Assembly: GCA_001792465.1 (NCBI GenBank) | Contig: MGGO01000031.1 | Location: 22,651 to 86,650, forward strand | Length of the DNA stretch: 64,000 nucleotides | Source of the DNA: Candidatus Woesebacteria bacterium RIFCSPHIGHO2_01_FULL_44_10 | Lineage (GTDB): Bacteria > Patescibacteriota > Microgenomatia > UBA8517 | Direction of reading: 5' to 3' | Shown: piece by piece, positions 39,949 to 47,257 of the stretch | Position numbering within the stretch: position 1 is the first letter of the stretch | Layout of the letters: every line of letters starts with the position of its first letter | Position numbers and translations under genes: made by a program | The notes under the pieces: generated by a model | What the model saw: only the letters and a program-made list of their open reading frames with translations | What the model was told of the DNA's origin: nothing | Databases searched by the model: none

Positions 39949-41104
39949 CGAGAGAGAGAGAGAGAGAGAGAGAGTAAGGCTGCGCCATACATATAATGAT
40001 ATCATCCGCCTTGAAAATTTTCTTTCATCCTGGCAAGAGTTTCTAAAGGGTAAGAAAAAGCGCAGGGATGTTTTTGAATTTTCCCTCCACCTGATCGATA
40101 ATCTTGTTGATCTTCACAAGAAGTTGACTGACAAAACTTACAGGCACGGAGAATATTTTGCCTTTAAGATAAACGATCCAAAACCAAGGAGTATCCACAA
40201 AGCGGGGGTGGCAGACAGACTTCTCCACCACGCAATCTATAGAATTCTGTATCCCTATTTTGATAAAAAATTCATTTTTGACTCCTATTCTTGCCGTATT
40301 GATAAGGGCACTCACAAGGCCATCAACCGCTTTCGATACTTCGCCAGAAAAGCTTCCAAAAACAACACACGAACTGCCTGGGTACTAAAATGCGATATCA
40401 AAAAATTTTTTGCCAATATCGACCACCAAATCTTAAAAAAGATCCTCAAAAATCACATCGCAGACCAAGAAGTACTTTGGTTGCTCAGGCAAGTTATAGA
40501 TAGTTTTGAAACACCTGAAAAGCCAGAGACTGGTTTGCCGCTGGGAAACCTAACCAGTCAGCTTTTGGTGAACGTTTACATGAATGAATTTGATCGGTTT
40601 ATTAAAAGGAAACTCAAAGTGAAATACTATCTTCGTTATGCCGATGACTTTACCGCCCTGAGTGAAGACAAACAATATTTAGTCGATCTAATTCCTAAAA
40701 TGTCTCAGTTTTTGCAAACTGAGCTAAAACTTTCTTTGCACCCAAAAAAAATTTTCATCAAAACGCTGGTTTCCGGAGTTGACTTTTTAGGTTGGACCCA
40801 CTTTCCCCACCATAGAGTGCTAAGAACAAGCACAAAACGAAGAATGCTAACAAAATTAAGCAAAAACTTTTCACTAGAAAGCTTGGCCTCGTACCTGGGC
40901 CTTTTGAGCCACGGAGACACCTTCAAACTAAGACAAAAAATCACCAGTAGGCGCCCCGCTTGCGCCGCCAAAGTGTCAAAGAGGCAAAATCTCAAGATTA
41001 CTTGCGGAGAGAGAAAACGAACGCGCTGCCAGAACGCCACCGACTGTCAGGACTGGCCCAATAGTCATCCAACCAGAGGCCATCCCCGTCGTGATCCAGA
41101 ATGA
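39920..41104 (+). CDS. DGR reverse transcriptase
   Basis: The RT has FEFSLHLIDNLVDLHKKL, KAGVADRLLHHAIYRIL, the first catalytic Asp in CDIKKFFANID, the DGR-specific GLPLGNLTSQ in place of the usual QGxxxSP, and YADD in LRYADDFTAL. The conserved end YLGLLSHGDTFKLRQKI falls near residue 340; the remaining about 50 residues run antisense through the VR and look like read-through. The only in-frame start before the conserved region is TTG 39920, upstream of the GA tract, so the true start and frame may depend on tract length. It makes the mutated cDNA from the TR RNA. Confidence 0.88.
   Translation: MIFLKIEELTERERERERVRLRHTYNDIIRLENFLSSWQEFLKGKKKRRDVFEFSLHLIDNLVDLHKKLTDKTYRHGEYFAFKINDPKPRSIHKAGVADRLLHHAIYRILYPYFDKKFIFDSYSCRIDKGTHKAINRFRYFARKASKNNTRTAWVLKCDIKKFFANIDHQILKKILKNHIADQEVLWLLRQVIDSFETPEKPETGLPLGNLTSQLLVNVYMNEFDRFIKRKLKVKYYLRYADDFTALSEDKQYLVDLIPKMSQFLQTELKLSLHPKKIFIKTLVSGVDFLGWTHFPHHRVLRTSTKRRMLTKLSKNFSLESLASYLGLLSHGDTFKLRQKITSRRPACAAKVSKRQNLKITCGERKRTRCQNATDCQDWPNSHPTRGHPRRDPE
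39950..39974 (+). repeat. (GA)12 microsatellite between avd and RT starts
   Basis: Twelve uninterrupted GA units plus G. It lies inside the 5' end of the RT frame on the plus strand (encoding Glu-Arg repeats) and just before the GTG start of avd on the other strand. Units of 2 bp change the frame, so this is a candidate phase-variation switch. Confidence 0.8.
40950..40966. other. GC-rich hairpin downstream of VR
   Basis: GGCGC-N7-GCGCC lies about 30 nt after the VR gene stop (minus strand). DGRs often have such a hairpin or cruciform just past the VR that promotes cDNA integration. On the plus strand it falls within the end of RT. Confidence 0.5.
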
Positions 41105-42866
41105 AAACGTCCGGACCACCACCCGAGTCGGCGACTTGTTTCATGCCAATAAATAACCATTCATATAGAGGCTGATCTTTGTATTTCAAGCGCAAAGATG
41201 GTCCGACTTCCGCAGGACACAACTCAAGTCCCAAAGATTGTGCTTTTGCATATATCTCATCGGTTGTCGCTCCTCTTTCAAAACCCAAGGTACTAATTGT
41301 CAACCTAACCAGAGCCAATTTCCGAGGATTTTTCTCGACTTCAAATTCTCTATTTCGCATCATACTTTCCGCATAGTCACTTACATTAATTCCCTGCCTC
41401 TTTAATTCGTTTTGAAGCTGATCTTTTGTTTTTCCCCCAATTGTTAAGATTTCACGTCCTATTTTGCCTTCCGGAAAGGACGTATATATCTCAATAGATT
41501 CAGGCAAAAACTCAAAAATCCCCGGGAAGAGTGATCCAATATAGGCTTTTGTACGCTCGTTTATGACGTCAGATGGTCCCCAAGCGATTTGATTGTTATA
41601 GATAATTTTAGCGTCACCTATCGGATCGCGATCTGGCCTCAATCTTAACTCGGCAATCCGAGGGTCATCTTCATACCCAAATCCCTGTATCTTGGAGTCA
41701 ACTTCATAAATAAATCTCAAATCTTCAATTGATAATTCTTGTCCCTTGTTTACTTTTTCCTCAAGCCCAGTCAATCGCTTCATATCAGCAGAGGCTTTGC
41801 GGTACTTTTCCGCGCCAGGAAGTTGGTCAATTTTTTCCTCGGCAATGGTAACCATATTTGCTTCCAAGTTTTGATCTTTATCTGCTACTCCCCGGGCTTC
41901 AAAAATTTCTCCCTTTTGCATCCGGATGGCAATTCTGGGAATTGTTGGATTACCGTATTTATCAGGTGTGTAGTAAACATAAAAATCCCCACCTTCCAGT
42001 TGTGCCTTTGCGGTGCCAAAACCAGCAGTGCACCAAGAGGTACCTTTATTTTGCAGTGATTTCCAAAGTTCAGTTGGGTCAGACCCTTGACGGTAAGCAA
42101 TCCACATTCCTTTGGTTTCCTCTTTCATCTCAGAGGTGATCTCGCCCTTTTGTTTTATTCCTTCAGCATATTGGTCAGCAAACGACATCCTTGCAAATTC
42201 CCGCGCTTCTCTTTGTGTTAAAACGTCGTTTTCTGGGACATTCATCCTTCTTTGCGCTTTTTGAATATTCTCAAGAGCCCGATTGTCATACGCCGCGCTG
42301 ATCATATCCTGAACATACCCCAAAGCACTCCTGTCTATATCCGGAAAAAGAAAGTTCGTTCCTGGAGAGCGCTTGGGGAACTTACCTTCATCCTTGTCCC
42401 AACGACCTAAACTTAAAATACTTCGGAAAGCATAGTAGCGGAACCATGGGGCATATGGCTCATTGGGGTCAGAAAAATAATTTATCCATTGGTCCAGCGA
42501 TTTTTCCAGATCCTCAACTGCAATGTCACCACGCATTTCCAGCGCCTCATCCCCATAATGAACATTGATGCCAAGCTGCCTGGCCGCTCTCTCTTCTACA
42601 ACAGCAGCCCCTTTTGCCATTTTTTCTTTATTCTCACGTACATACTCGTTCATCACCATCTCTCTCAAACGGCGTCTCTTTTCCGGATCAAAAACAAAGT
42701 GCTCATACCGGCCCAAAAGATTCCCAATTCTATCTTCAGGGTTTTGCGGAATACTCTCGCCGGTTGACACTTTTGCTCGTCGAGACGCAGAAACTGCCTC
42801 GCGGCTTGCATGCAAACTTGGATACTTTTCTTTTAAAAATTTAGGATTTTCCACAGCCGAGTCCAT
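40998..42866 (-). CDS. DGR target protein with C-terminal variable domain
   Basis: The 622-residue protein is diversified at its C-terminus by the DGR. There is no signal peptide or membrane helix, so it should be cytoplasmic unless exported otherwise. Around residue 280, LWKSLQNKGTSWCTAGFGTAKA recalls the WC(T/V)-A motif of PcfJ-like phage or plasmid proteins. The last about 100 residues (from LYEWLFIGM) contain the variable patch and presumably a C-type-lectin-like fold, as in other DGR targets; final FVFSLRK is typical of one branch. On the minus strand TGtTAAAAT lies 12 nt before ATG 42866. The ligand is unknown. Confidence 0.85.
   Translation of the reverse strand: MDSAVENPKFLKEKYPSLHASREAVSASRRAKVSTGESIPQNPEDRIGNLLGRYEHFVFDPEKRRRLREMVMNEYVRENKEKMAKGAAVVEERAARQLGINVHYGDEALEMRGDIAVEDLEKSLDQWINYFSDPNEPYAPWFRYYAFRSILSLGRWDKDEGKFPKRSPGTNFLFPDIDRSALGYVQDMISAAYDNRALENIQKAQRRMNVPENDVLTQREAREFARMSFADQYAEGIKQKGEITSEMKEETKGMWIAYRQGSDPTELWKSLQNKGTSWCTAGFGTAKAQLEGGDFYVYYTPDKYGNPTIPRIAIRMQKGEIFEARGVADKDQNLEANMVTIAEEKIDQLPGAEKYRKASADMKRLTGLEEKVNKGQELSIEDLRFIYEVDSKIQGFGYEDDPRIAELRLRPDRDPIGDAKIIYNNQIAWGPSDVINERTKAYIGSLFPGIFEFLPESIEIYTSFPEGKIGREILTIGGKTKDQLQNELKRQGINVSDYAESMMRNREFEVEKNPRKLALVRLTISTLGFERGATTDEIYAKAQSLGLELCPAEVGPSLRLKYKDQPLYEWLFIGMKQVADSGGGPDVFILDHDGDGLWLDDYWASPDSRWRSGSAFVFSLRK
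41006..41135 (-). repeat. DGR variable repeat (VR)
   Basis: The C-terminal 43 codons of the target gene, aligned to TR with 24 substitutions, all at TR adenines. It encodes VADSGGGPDVFILD and ...DDYWASPDSRW...FVFSL. Most changes fall in the first two positions of AAY codons, giving Gly, Asp, Ile, Tyr, Ser and Arg. The invariant bases preserve GLWL, W and FVFSL. Confidence 0.93.
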
Positions 42867-42902
42867 ACCTGGTACAATTTTAACAAATTATCAGCAAGCG
42901 GG

Positions 42903-43250
42903 CTAATCACACGCAACCAAATCACTGTCAGAATCGAGGTTGTGAATGTCACCAACGGTGTGAGTACAAAAATTGAAAAGAAGCTGAGCTTCATCTTGGC
43001 TGGCAAAGCTCTCACAGTCATAAATATCTGTCGTACAGTCCCAAGAAGCCTCGCCTAAAATGTCAAATTGGGCCGGCGCAACCGGCTCACTAACTTCTTG
43101 AGCCGTGCCACTTTGAACCGACTCGCCTTTAACCTGTGGTCGCACTACTGCCGGCGCCTCAACACTTTTTTTGAAAGTTAGTCCCAGAAAAGAAGCAGCG
43201 ATAACAACTGAGAAGATTCCCACGGTGAAACGGGTCAGGCGCCTATACAT
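42903..43250 (-). CDS. Membrane-anchored Excalibur-domain protein
   Basis: The 115-residue protein has an N-terminal signal or membrane helix (FTVGIFSVVIAASFLGL) and a C-terminal Excalibur-like calcium-binding motif: DCESFASQDEAQLLFNFC then GDIHNLDSDSDLVACD. The usual DxDxDGxxC has lost its Gly (DSDSDLVAC). It begins 8 nt inside the end of the upstream 39-residue gene. Located next to the DGR target gene on the same strand (37 nt gap). Confidence 0.8.
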   Translation of the reverse strand: MYRRLTRFTVGIFSVVIAASFLGLTFKKSVEAPAVVRPQVKGESVQSGTAQEVSEPVAPAQFDILGEASWDCTTDIYDCESFASQDEAQLLFNFCTHTVGDIHNLDSDSDLVACD

Positions 43251-43362
43251 TTCTGGTAGATTTCTTGGGGCCTCGAATCATAGTGGGTAGAGCCAGCAAA
43301 ACTCCCGCTAAAAGCAGAATTCCCATCGCAATGTAGAAAAGATAAATATCTCTTGGATTCAC
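43243..43362 (-). CDS. 39-residue single-span membrane protein
   Basis: GTG (43360-43362) overlaps the preceding stop as GTGA. The sequence starts MNPRDIYLFYIAMGILLLAG and ends LPTMIRGPKKSTRNV. The 39-residue product of 46380-46499 shares MN, FYxxMxILLLA, VL, LPTM, GPK and a terminal Arg, so the two are homologous. Function unknown. Confidence 0.65.
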   Translation of the reverse strand: MNPRDIYLFYIAMGILLLAGVLLALPTMIRGPKKSTRNV

Positions 43363-43538
43363 CGCTTAGTCCTCCTCACTACCAAAACTCCTAAAACCCA
43401 AAACATTATTGTCGCTACTAAACCCCATATTATCATCGATAGTTTTGTTTCGTCAACCACGGGGGCAACAAAAGGCAAAATCATCGATGCCGCCGTCAAC
43501 TGGCCAGCGACGACAAAAATATCTGCTAGGATCTTGAT
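43359..43538 (-). pseudogene. Two-span membrane protein, 5' end interrupted by TAG
   Basis: The frame IKILADIFVVAGQLTAASMILPFVAP...FWVLGVLVVRRTKR has two hydrophobic spans and matches the position and layout of the 65- and 75-residue proteins at 33441 and 46496. A TAG at 43539-43541 precedes the visible frame, and the same frame before it reads VLTDS, so either the gene is broken or it begins at an internal TTG (43499) or ATG. The stop overlaps the next start as GTGA. Confidence 0.45.
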
Positions 43539-43603
43539 CTACGAATCGGTCAAAACCGGAGCTTTCTCAATAAACAAATAAAACACCCGGTTCATTAGTT
43601 CAT

Positions 43604-43622
43604 GATACCAAATCGTGGTATC
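43604..43622. repeat. Hairpin after the HTH-nucleotidyltransferase gene
   Basis: GATACCA-N5-TGGTATC forms a 7-bp stem 12 nt after the stop of the 43634 gene (minus strand). There is no U-run. It may weakly terminate or act as an operator; GATACCA also occurs at 43637-43643. Confidence 0.3.
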
Positions 43623-43633
43623 TCAAGCTCTGC

Positions 43634-44218
43634 TTATGATACCAGACCTTCTTCTTGTCCGATAATCATAATGCGGCTGGCGGCTAAGATTCCCAGCAAA
43701 AACGGATCCCGGCGGCGTTTTCTGAAATCAAATTCCTCCCGGGTCATAACCGTGTAGTTTATTTCCTGGTTCCTGCGTGATTCCTCAGCTCGAACGATTG
43801 TGGCAAGCTCAGGCAGAGTAACGTTGCCTACAATAAGAATGTCGACCTCGTCCTCTTTGTCCCGCGGCCGGTGCCGGGCAAAATTGCCTGAAAACATGAC
43901 AAAGGAAGCTTTACCAATCTTGGTTTTATTTTCAACAATTTGCGCTCCAATGCCGGTTGTTTTGGCCACCATCGAAAGCAAATCTTCAAACATCGGATAG
44001 TCCTCACGGGGCCAATAATAGACTCTGTTTCCCCGGTTCTCTTTGGCTAAAATCGCGGCTTTTTCAAGCCTGGCTAATTCCCGTCTGACCGCATTAATTT
44101 CTTCTTTGATTTCTCTGACCACGCCCCTTACGTGATACATTTCGCTCGGATTGGAAAAGAAAAGCTCAAGAATCTCAATCCTCACTTTAGAGGTTATAAA
44201 GTCTTCAAGTTTAGCCAT
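43634..44218 (-). CDS. Winged-helix regulator with nucleotidyltransferase domain
   Basis: The 194-residue protein has an N-terminal winged helix (IEILELFFSNPSEMYHVRGVV, with EINAVRRELARLEKAAI as recognition helix and a wing with RVYYW), followed by a nucleotidyltransferase fold (FSGNFARHRPRDKEDEVDIL, acidic metal site). This combination is common in CPR genomes and recalls MNT-type antitoxins fused to DNA binding. No partner HEPN gene is seen next to it. DNA target unknown. Confidence 0.72.
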   Translation of the reverse strand: MAKLEDFITSKVRIEILELFFSNPSEMYHVRGVVREIKEEINAVRRELARLEKAAILAKENRGNRVYYWPREDYPMFEDLLSMVAKTTGIGAQIVENKTKIGKASFVMFSGNFARHRPRDKEDEVDILIVGNVTLPELATIVRAEESRRNQEINYTVMTREEFDFRKRRRDPFLLGILAASRIMIIGQEEGLVS

Positions 44219-44241
44219 ATATGGAGGGCAGGCTAATGCTA

Positions 44242-45438
44242 CTAATAATCAACGTCGTTTCCGGCCGGGACAGCTTCGATCCAAATTACTCCCCTTACAA
44301 AACTAACTTCTTTGCCTGACGTATCTGAAAACTTAGTTCTTGCTTCACGACTTGTTTTCTCCCAGGTGCCCTCAATTACGTCGCCGTTGGCAAAAATCAG
44401 GGCCTTACCTTCCCCAGTTGTTGTATATAACATGTGCTTATTCCTGTCAACCGGGCCAGTCTCTTTAACAAACATTACCACGACATTCTTGGCTGAAAGC
44501 TGGACATTATCATACTCCAGGTCAGTGTGGGCTTTGCCACCGTTAAATCTTAAATATGAGTTTGAGGCTTTGTCATACCTCCACTCAACTTCGTAGTCAC
44601 CGTAGTCTTCCCAAAACCCGAAAGAAATTTTGTCTGCAGCCGGGGAGGCCATCGGCTTCTCATCGACAAAGTTCCAAGACACAAAGTTTTTGTCCCAAGC
44701 TTTACCTTCATATTTGTCACCAAACCCACGTTTGCCGGCTTGCTCATAGGCGGCGTCCAGCGAGGCCATCATCGTGTGCTCGGTGGCAACTTCTCGCCCT
44801 AAGCGTTCGTAGTTTCTCCAAAAAACCGGAAAGCCGGAATCATAAGTTGTATCAAAGTCGTTGCCTCGGGGAACCCGCCAACCCAGAGTTTCCAGAGTCT
44901 CCAGCGCGCGGGCATTTTTGGTCGTGTCACCAAACCCACTAAAATCATTGGCGCCTCCAACGTGCATAAAGATCGGGAAGTCACCATACTCGGCTGCCCA
45001 ATCAACAAAGTAAATCCTGGCCGATCTGACGGGTGCAATTTTGACGTCATCAGCGGCCGCGCCACAATAAAAAATAGTCAAGAATCTGGTAATTCCACCT
45101 TCAGCCACTGCTTCGTAAATAACGTCCGCTCGGGACAAGCCGGAGGGCGGCCTCGAGTCGGCGTGGTTTTCGACCATCGCCGCAACCGGTCGTCTTTTTT
45201 GCCAGATATTTTCTTCAATCTTGGTAAACATGCCTCCATTTATGGGGCACTCCTGGGTTCTCGGTAAATCGAGGTTAATTTTGCTTCTGGCAGCTTGGAG
45301 CTCACTTGGAGTCTCAACACTAACTCCGGGAGCCTGGGTTACAAAAGAAAAGATTGCCCATGAGGTCCCGGCCGAAAACAAATAAAGTCCTATAAAAGAC
45401 AAAATTGTTAAAAACTTTTTTGATTCTAAAAATTTCAT
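44242..45438 (-). CDS. DUF3048 lipoprotein-like or membrane-anchored protein
   Basis: The 398-residue protein has an N-terminal membrane helix (LTILSFIGLYLFSAGTSWAIF) and the DUF3048 (YerB-like) pattern: RRPVAAMVENHADSRPPSGL, ADVIYEAVAEGGITRFL, PVRSARIYFVDWAAEYGDF and HVGG. Its C-terminal part has the second conserved domain (FANGDVIEGTWEK). The family is found in Gram-positive and CPR bacteria outside the membrane; function not established. It follows the DUF4446 gene by 4 nt. Confidence 0.87.
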   Translation of the reverse strand: MKFLESKKFLTILSFIGLYLFSAGTSWAIFSFVTQAPGVSVETPSELQAARSKINLDLPRTQECPINGGMFTKIEENIWQKRRPVAAMVENHADSRPPSGLSRADVIYEAVAEGGITRFLTIFYCGAAADDVKIAPVRSARIYFVDWAAEYGDFPIFMHVGGANDFSGFGDTTKNARALETLETLGWRVPRGNDFDTTYDSGFPVFWRNYERLGREVATEHTMMASLDAAYEQAGKRGFGDKYEGKAWDKNFVSWNFVDEKPMASPAADKISFGFWEDYGDYEVEWRYDKASNSYLRFNGGKAHTDLEYDNVQLSAKNVVVMFVKETGPVDRNKHMLYTTTGEGKALIFANGDVIEGTWEKTSREARTKFSDTSGKEVSFVRGVIWIEAVPAGNDVDY

Positions 45439-45442
45439 AGTT

Positions 45443-45895
45443 CTACGTGGCCTGTGATATCGCTTTCAGTTCTTCTTTAGACAGGTCCAAGTTGCTCTTT
45501 CCTTTTTTAATTGGCTTCATATAGACTCTGGTTCTTTCTCTGGTATGCAATCCCGTTATCACGAGCCCGGTATCGATAGCGTCCAATAGCGCCAGAGAAA
45601 AACTATGATCTCCGCCGGTTTCGCTGAAAGGATTAAACCGCACCAAGCCAACTTTTTGGATGTGCAGTTTACCCTCTTCCTCCAAATTTTTAATCTGCCT
45701 GCCGATAACTGCTATATCTCTACTATTAGTATCAGTCTGACTAAGCATTTTGTCCAGAACCCTTTTTAAGTCTGGCTCTTTTGCGTCTTTGACCAATCTT
45801 CTATAGTGCCTTACCGTTAGATAGACAAAAGCTGTTAATACGAGGAGCCAAGCTCCTACTAATATTAATAATATAACTATTGTTTGTGTTTGCAC
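45443..45895 (-). CDS. DUF4446 family membrane protein
   Basis: The 150-residue protein has one N-terminal helix (IVILLILVGAWLLVLTAFVYL), a short coil, and the conserved domain VGLVRFNPFSETGGDHSFSLALLD...GLVITGLHTRERTRVYMKPI. DUF4446 is a small cytoplasm-facing family of unknown role. It precedes the DUF3048 gene in one transcript. Confidence 0.87.
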   Translation of the reverse strand: MQTQTIVILLILVGAWLLVLTAFVYLTVRHYRRLVKDAKEPDLKRVLDKMLSQTDTNSRDIAVIGRQIKNLEEEGKLHIQKVGLVRFNPFSETGGDHSFSLALLDAIDTGLVITGLHTRERTRVYMKPIKKGKSNLDLSKEELKAISQAT

Positions 45896-45970
45896 AACTT
45901 ACCTGAGTACGAAATTGACTCGTCCATTTTTACACACCTGCCGCAAGCCTTGTCAAGGGGGAGTTTGAAA

Positions 45971-46002
45971 ATAGGGAATAGGGAATAGGAAATAGGGAAT
46001 AG
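45971..46002. repeat. Intergenic heptamer repeat
   Basis: Four and a half units of ATAGGGA (third unit ATAGGAA). The repeat lies in the 256-nt gap between the DUF4446 and DUF5679 genes, which otherwise holds no visible gene. A second tandem heptamer occurs in miaA. Confidence 0.6.
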
Positions 46003-46151
46003 CTTAAGAAAAATGCCGTGAGCATGGAGATAACTCTGATATTGTTTACACAGGCACGGGTGAGGTTTTGATAGAAAAAGGGCTGCAGGCACGAGTTGAG
46101 GCTAGGATGGTGGTATACTGGTCTATCTGTCCTAAAAGGAGGTGATGAGAG

Positions 46152-46295
46152 ATGGCAATGTACTGTGTAAAATGTAGAGCAAAGAGAGACGGCAAAGATC
46201 ACCAGAATGTCACCATGAAAAATGGTAAGCCCGCCACCAAAGCGGTTTGCGAAGTCTGTGGAACAACAATGTTTCGAATCGGCAAGGCCGAGTGA
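46152..46295 (+). CDS. DUF5679 zinc-ribbon protein
   Basis: The 47-residue protein starts MAMYCVKCRAKRDGKD and has VTMKNGKPATKAVCEVCGTTMF, with CxxC pairs that should bind one zinc. This is the small DUF5679 family, widespread in CPR and actinobacteria. AAGGAGGTGATGAG before the ATG is an excellent Shine-Dalgarno. It is monocistronic, with a terminator about 30 nt after its stop. Confidence 0.85.
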   Translation: MAMYCVKCRAKRDGKDHQNVTMKNGKPATKAVCEVCGTTMFRIGKAE

Positions 46296-46325
46296 AAAGC
46301 AAAAGCTTTGGAAAAGCATTTGATA

Positions 46326-46366
46326 CCTTCAAGAAGCACTATAAACTAGTGCCTCTTGAGGTTTTT
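46326..46366 (+). terminator. Rho-independent terminator of the DUF5679 gene
   Basis: CCTTCAAGAAGCACTA and TAGTGCCTCTTGAGG form an imperfect long stem with a 5-nt loop, followed by TTTTT (46362-46366). Confidence 0.65.
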
Positions 46367-46379
46367 GGAAGAAATTAAT

Positions 46380-46499
46380 CTAACGGGTCCTGCGCTGCCT
46401 TTTTGGCCCGTGAACCATAGTTGGGAGCGTAATTAACACAATCGCTAAAAGAAGTATCGCCATTCCCAGATAGAAGATCATTAATCCGTTCTCATTCAT
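46380..46499 (-). CDS. 39-residue single-span membrane protein
   Basis: ATG (46497-46499) overlaps the TGA of the 46496 gene (ATGA). The sequence starts MNENGLMIFYLGMAILLLAI and ends LPTMVHGPKRQRRTR. It has the same length and pattern as the 43243-43362 product. Function unknown. Confidence 0.68.
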   Translation of the reverse strand: MNENGLMIFYLGMAILLLAIVLITLPTMVHGPKRQRRTR

Positions 46500-46723
46500 A
46501 GTATCCTTCTTGAAACCCTAATTGCAGCATACCAAAATCCCAATGTCCCCGTCAAACCAAAAACAAAGGCTGGGACAGACCATCGACCAATGATCGTTGG
46601 CAAAACAACAGACCCCAGACCGACTGTCCCGATATTTACGCAAATATCGACAATCGTTTGCAGTTGAGTGTGGCTAAGCCTCGGCTCCTCCGGCACCCAC
46701 GCCACCAGGTATTTACCCATCAT
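46496..46723 (-). CDS. 75-residue two-span membrane protein
   Basis: It has a short soluble start (MMGKYLVAWVPEEPRLSH) then IVDICVNIGTVGLGSVVLPTII and a second span (VFGLTGTLGFWYAAI) ending in a basic tail. Same design as the 33441 and 43359 products: first gene of a cassette with a tiny single-span protein. It may work as a small membrane complex or a toxin/holin-like unit, which is only a guess. Confidence 0.6.
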   Translation of the reverse strand: MMGKYLVAWVPEEPRLSHTQLQTIVDICVNIGTVGLGSVVLPTIIGRWSVPAFVFGLTGTLGFWYAAIRVSRRIL

Positions 46724-46783
46724 TCATAATAAATCTCTACGAAAGAACTATCAATCCAATAACTTGTGATCTAAAATATAGCA

Positions 46784-47257
46784 ATGATCAGAGCCTTAAT
46801 TACAGATGTTTCTAGAGTATTACTATTTCCAAAAGATAGAACTTACACCGGCAGTTTAAATGATCTGTATAAAGAAGAGTCTTTGAAACCTAACTATAAA
46901 TTTTTTAACTACTTTGAATTAAATGAAGAGTTGCTAAAATTTTATAAATCATTGAAAGGTAGGGTCGACGTGCACATTTTGACTAGCGACATAATTCAAG
47001 ATGCTCCAGAGCTAAAGCCTTTTTGGAAAGATGTTATTGGCAAAATTTTTTCTGCTTCAAAAATGAACACTCACAAAAGCACGCCTGATGCCTATGAAAA
47101 AGTTATAAAAGAGCTTAATTTGGCACCACATGAAGTAATATATGTCGACGACAGCAATGAAAACTTAGAAGCAGCGAAAAAAGTAGGTTTACAGACTGTG
47201 TTATACCAAATTAACGAGAAATCACTTTCCCAAATGGGGACAATATTAAGAAAATAA
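46784..47257 (+). CDS. HAD-superfamily protein
   Basis: The 157-residue protein has LITDVSRVL at the motif-1 position, DVHILTSD (motif 2), HKSTPDAYEKV (motif 3 Lys) and EVIYVDDSNENLEAAKKVG (motif 4). In motif 1 the second Asp of DxD is Ser, which is unusual for a phosphatase and suggests a different reaction or loss of activity. No cap domain beyond a small helical one. Its stop abuts the convergent CAP gene. Confidence 0.78.
   Translation: MIRALITDVSRVLLFPKDRTYTGSLNDLYKEESLKPNYKFFNYFELNEELLKFYKSLKGRVDVHILTSDIIQDAPELKPFWKDVIGKIFSASKMNTHKSTPDAYEKVIKELNLAPHEVIYVDDSNENLEAAKKVGLQTVLYQINEKSLSQMGTILRK

Noticed and set aside
39613..40005. avd start at ATG 40005
   Set aside because: It would add a Leu-Ser repeat of about 16 residues read from (CT)n that no Avd family member has; GTG 39948 gives the family length. 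It is kept as a possibility because the GTG lacks a Shine-Dalgarno site.
44542..44950. Long plus-strand frames opposite the DUF3048 gene
   Set aside because: They are antisense shadows of a well-supported gene and have low-complexity, Ser/Arg/Pro-rich translations.
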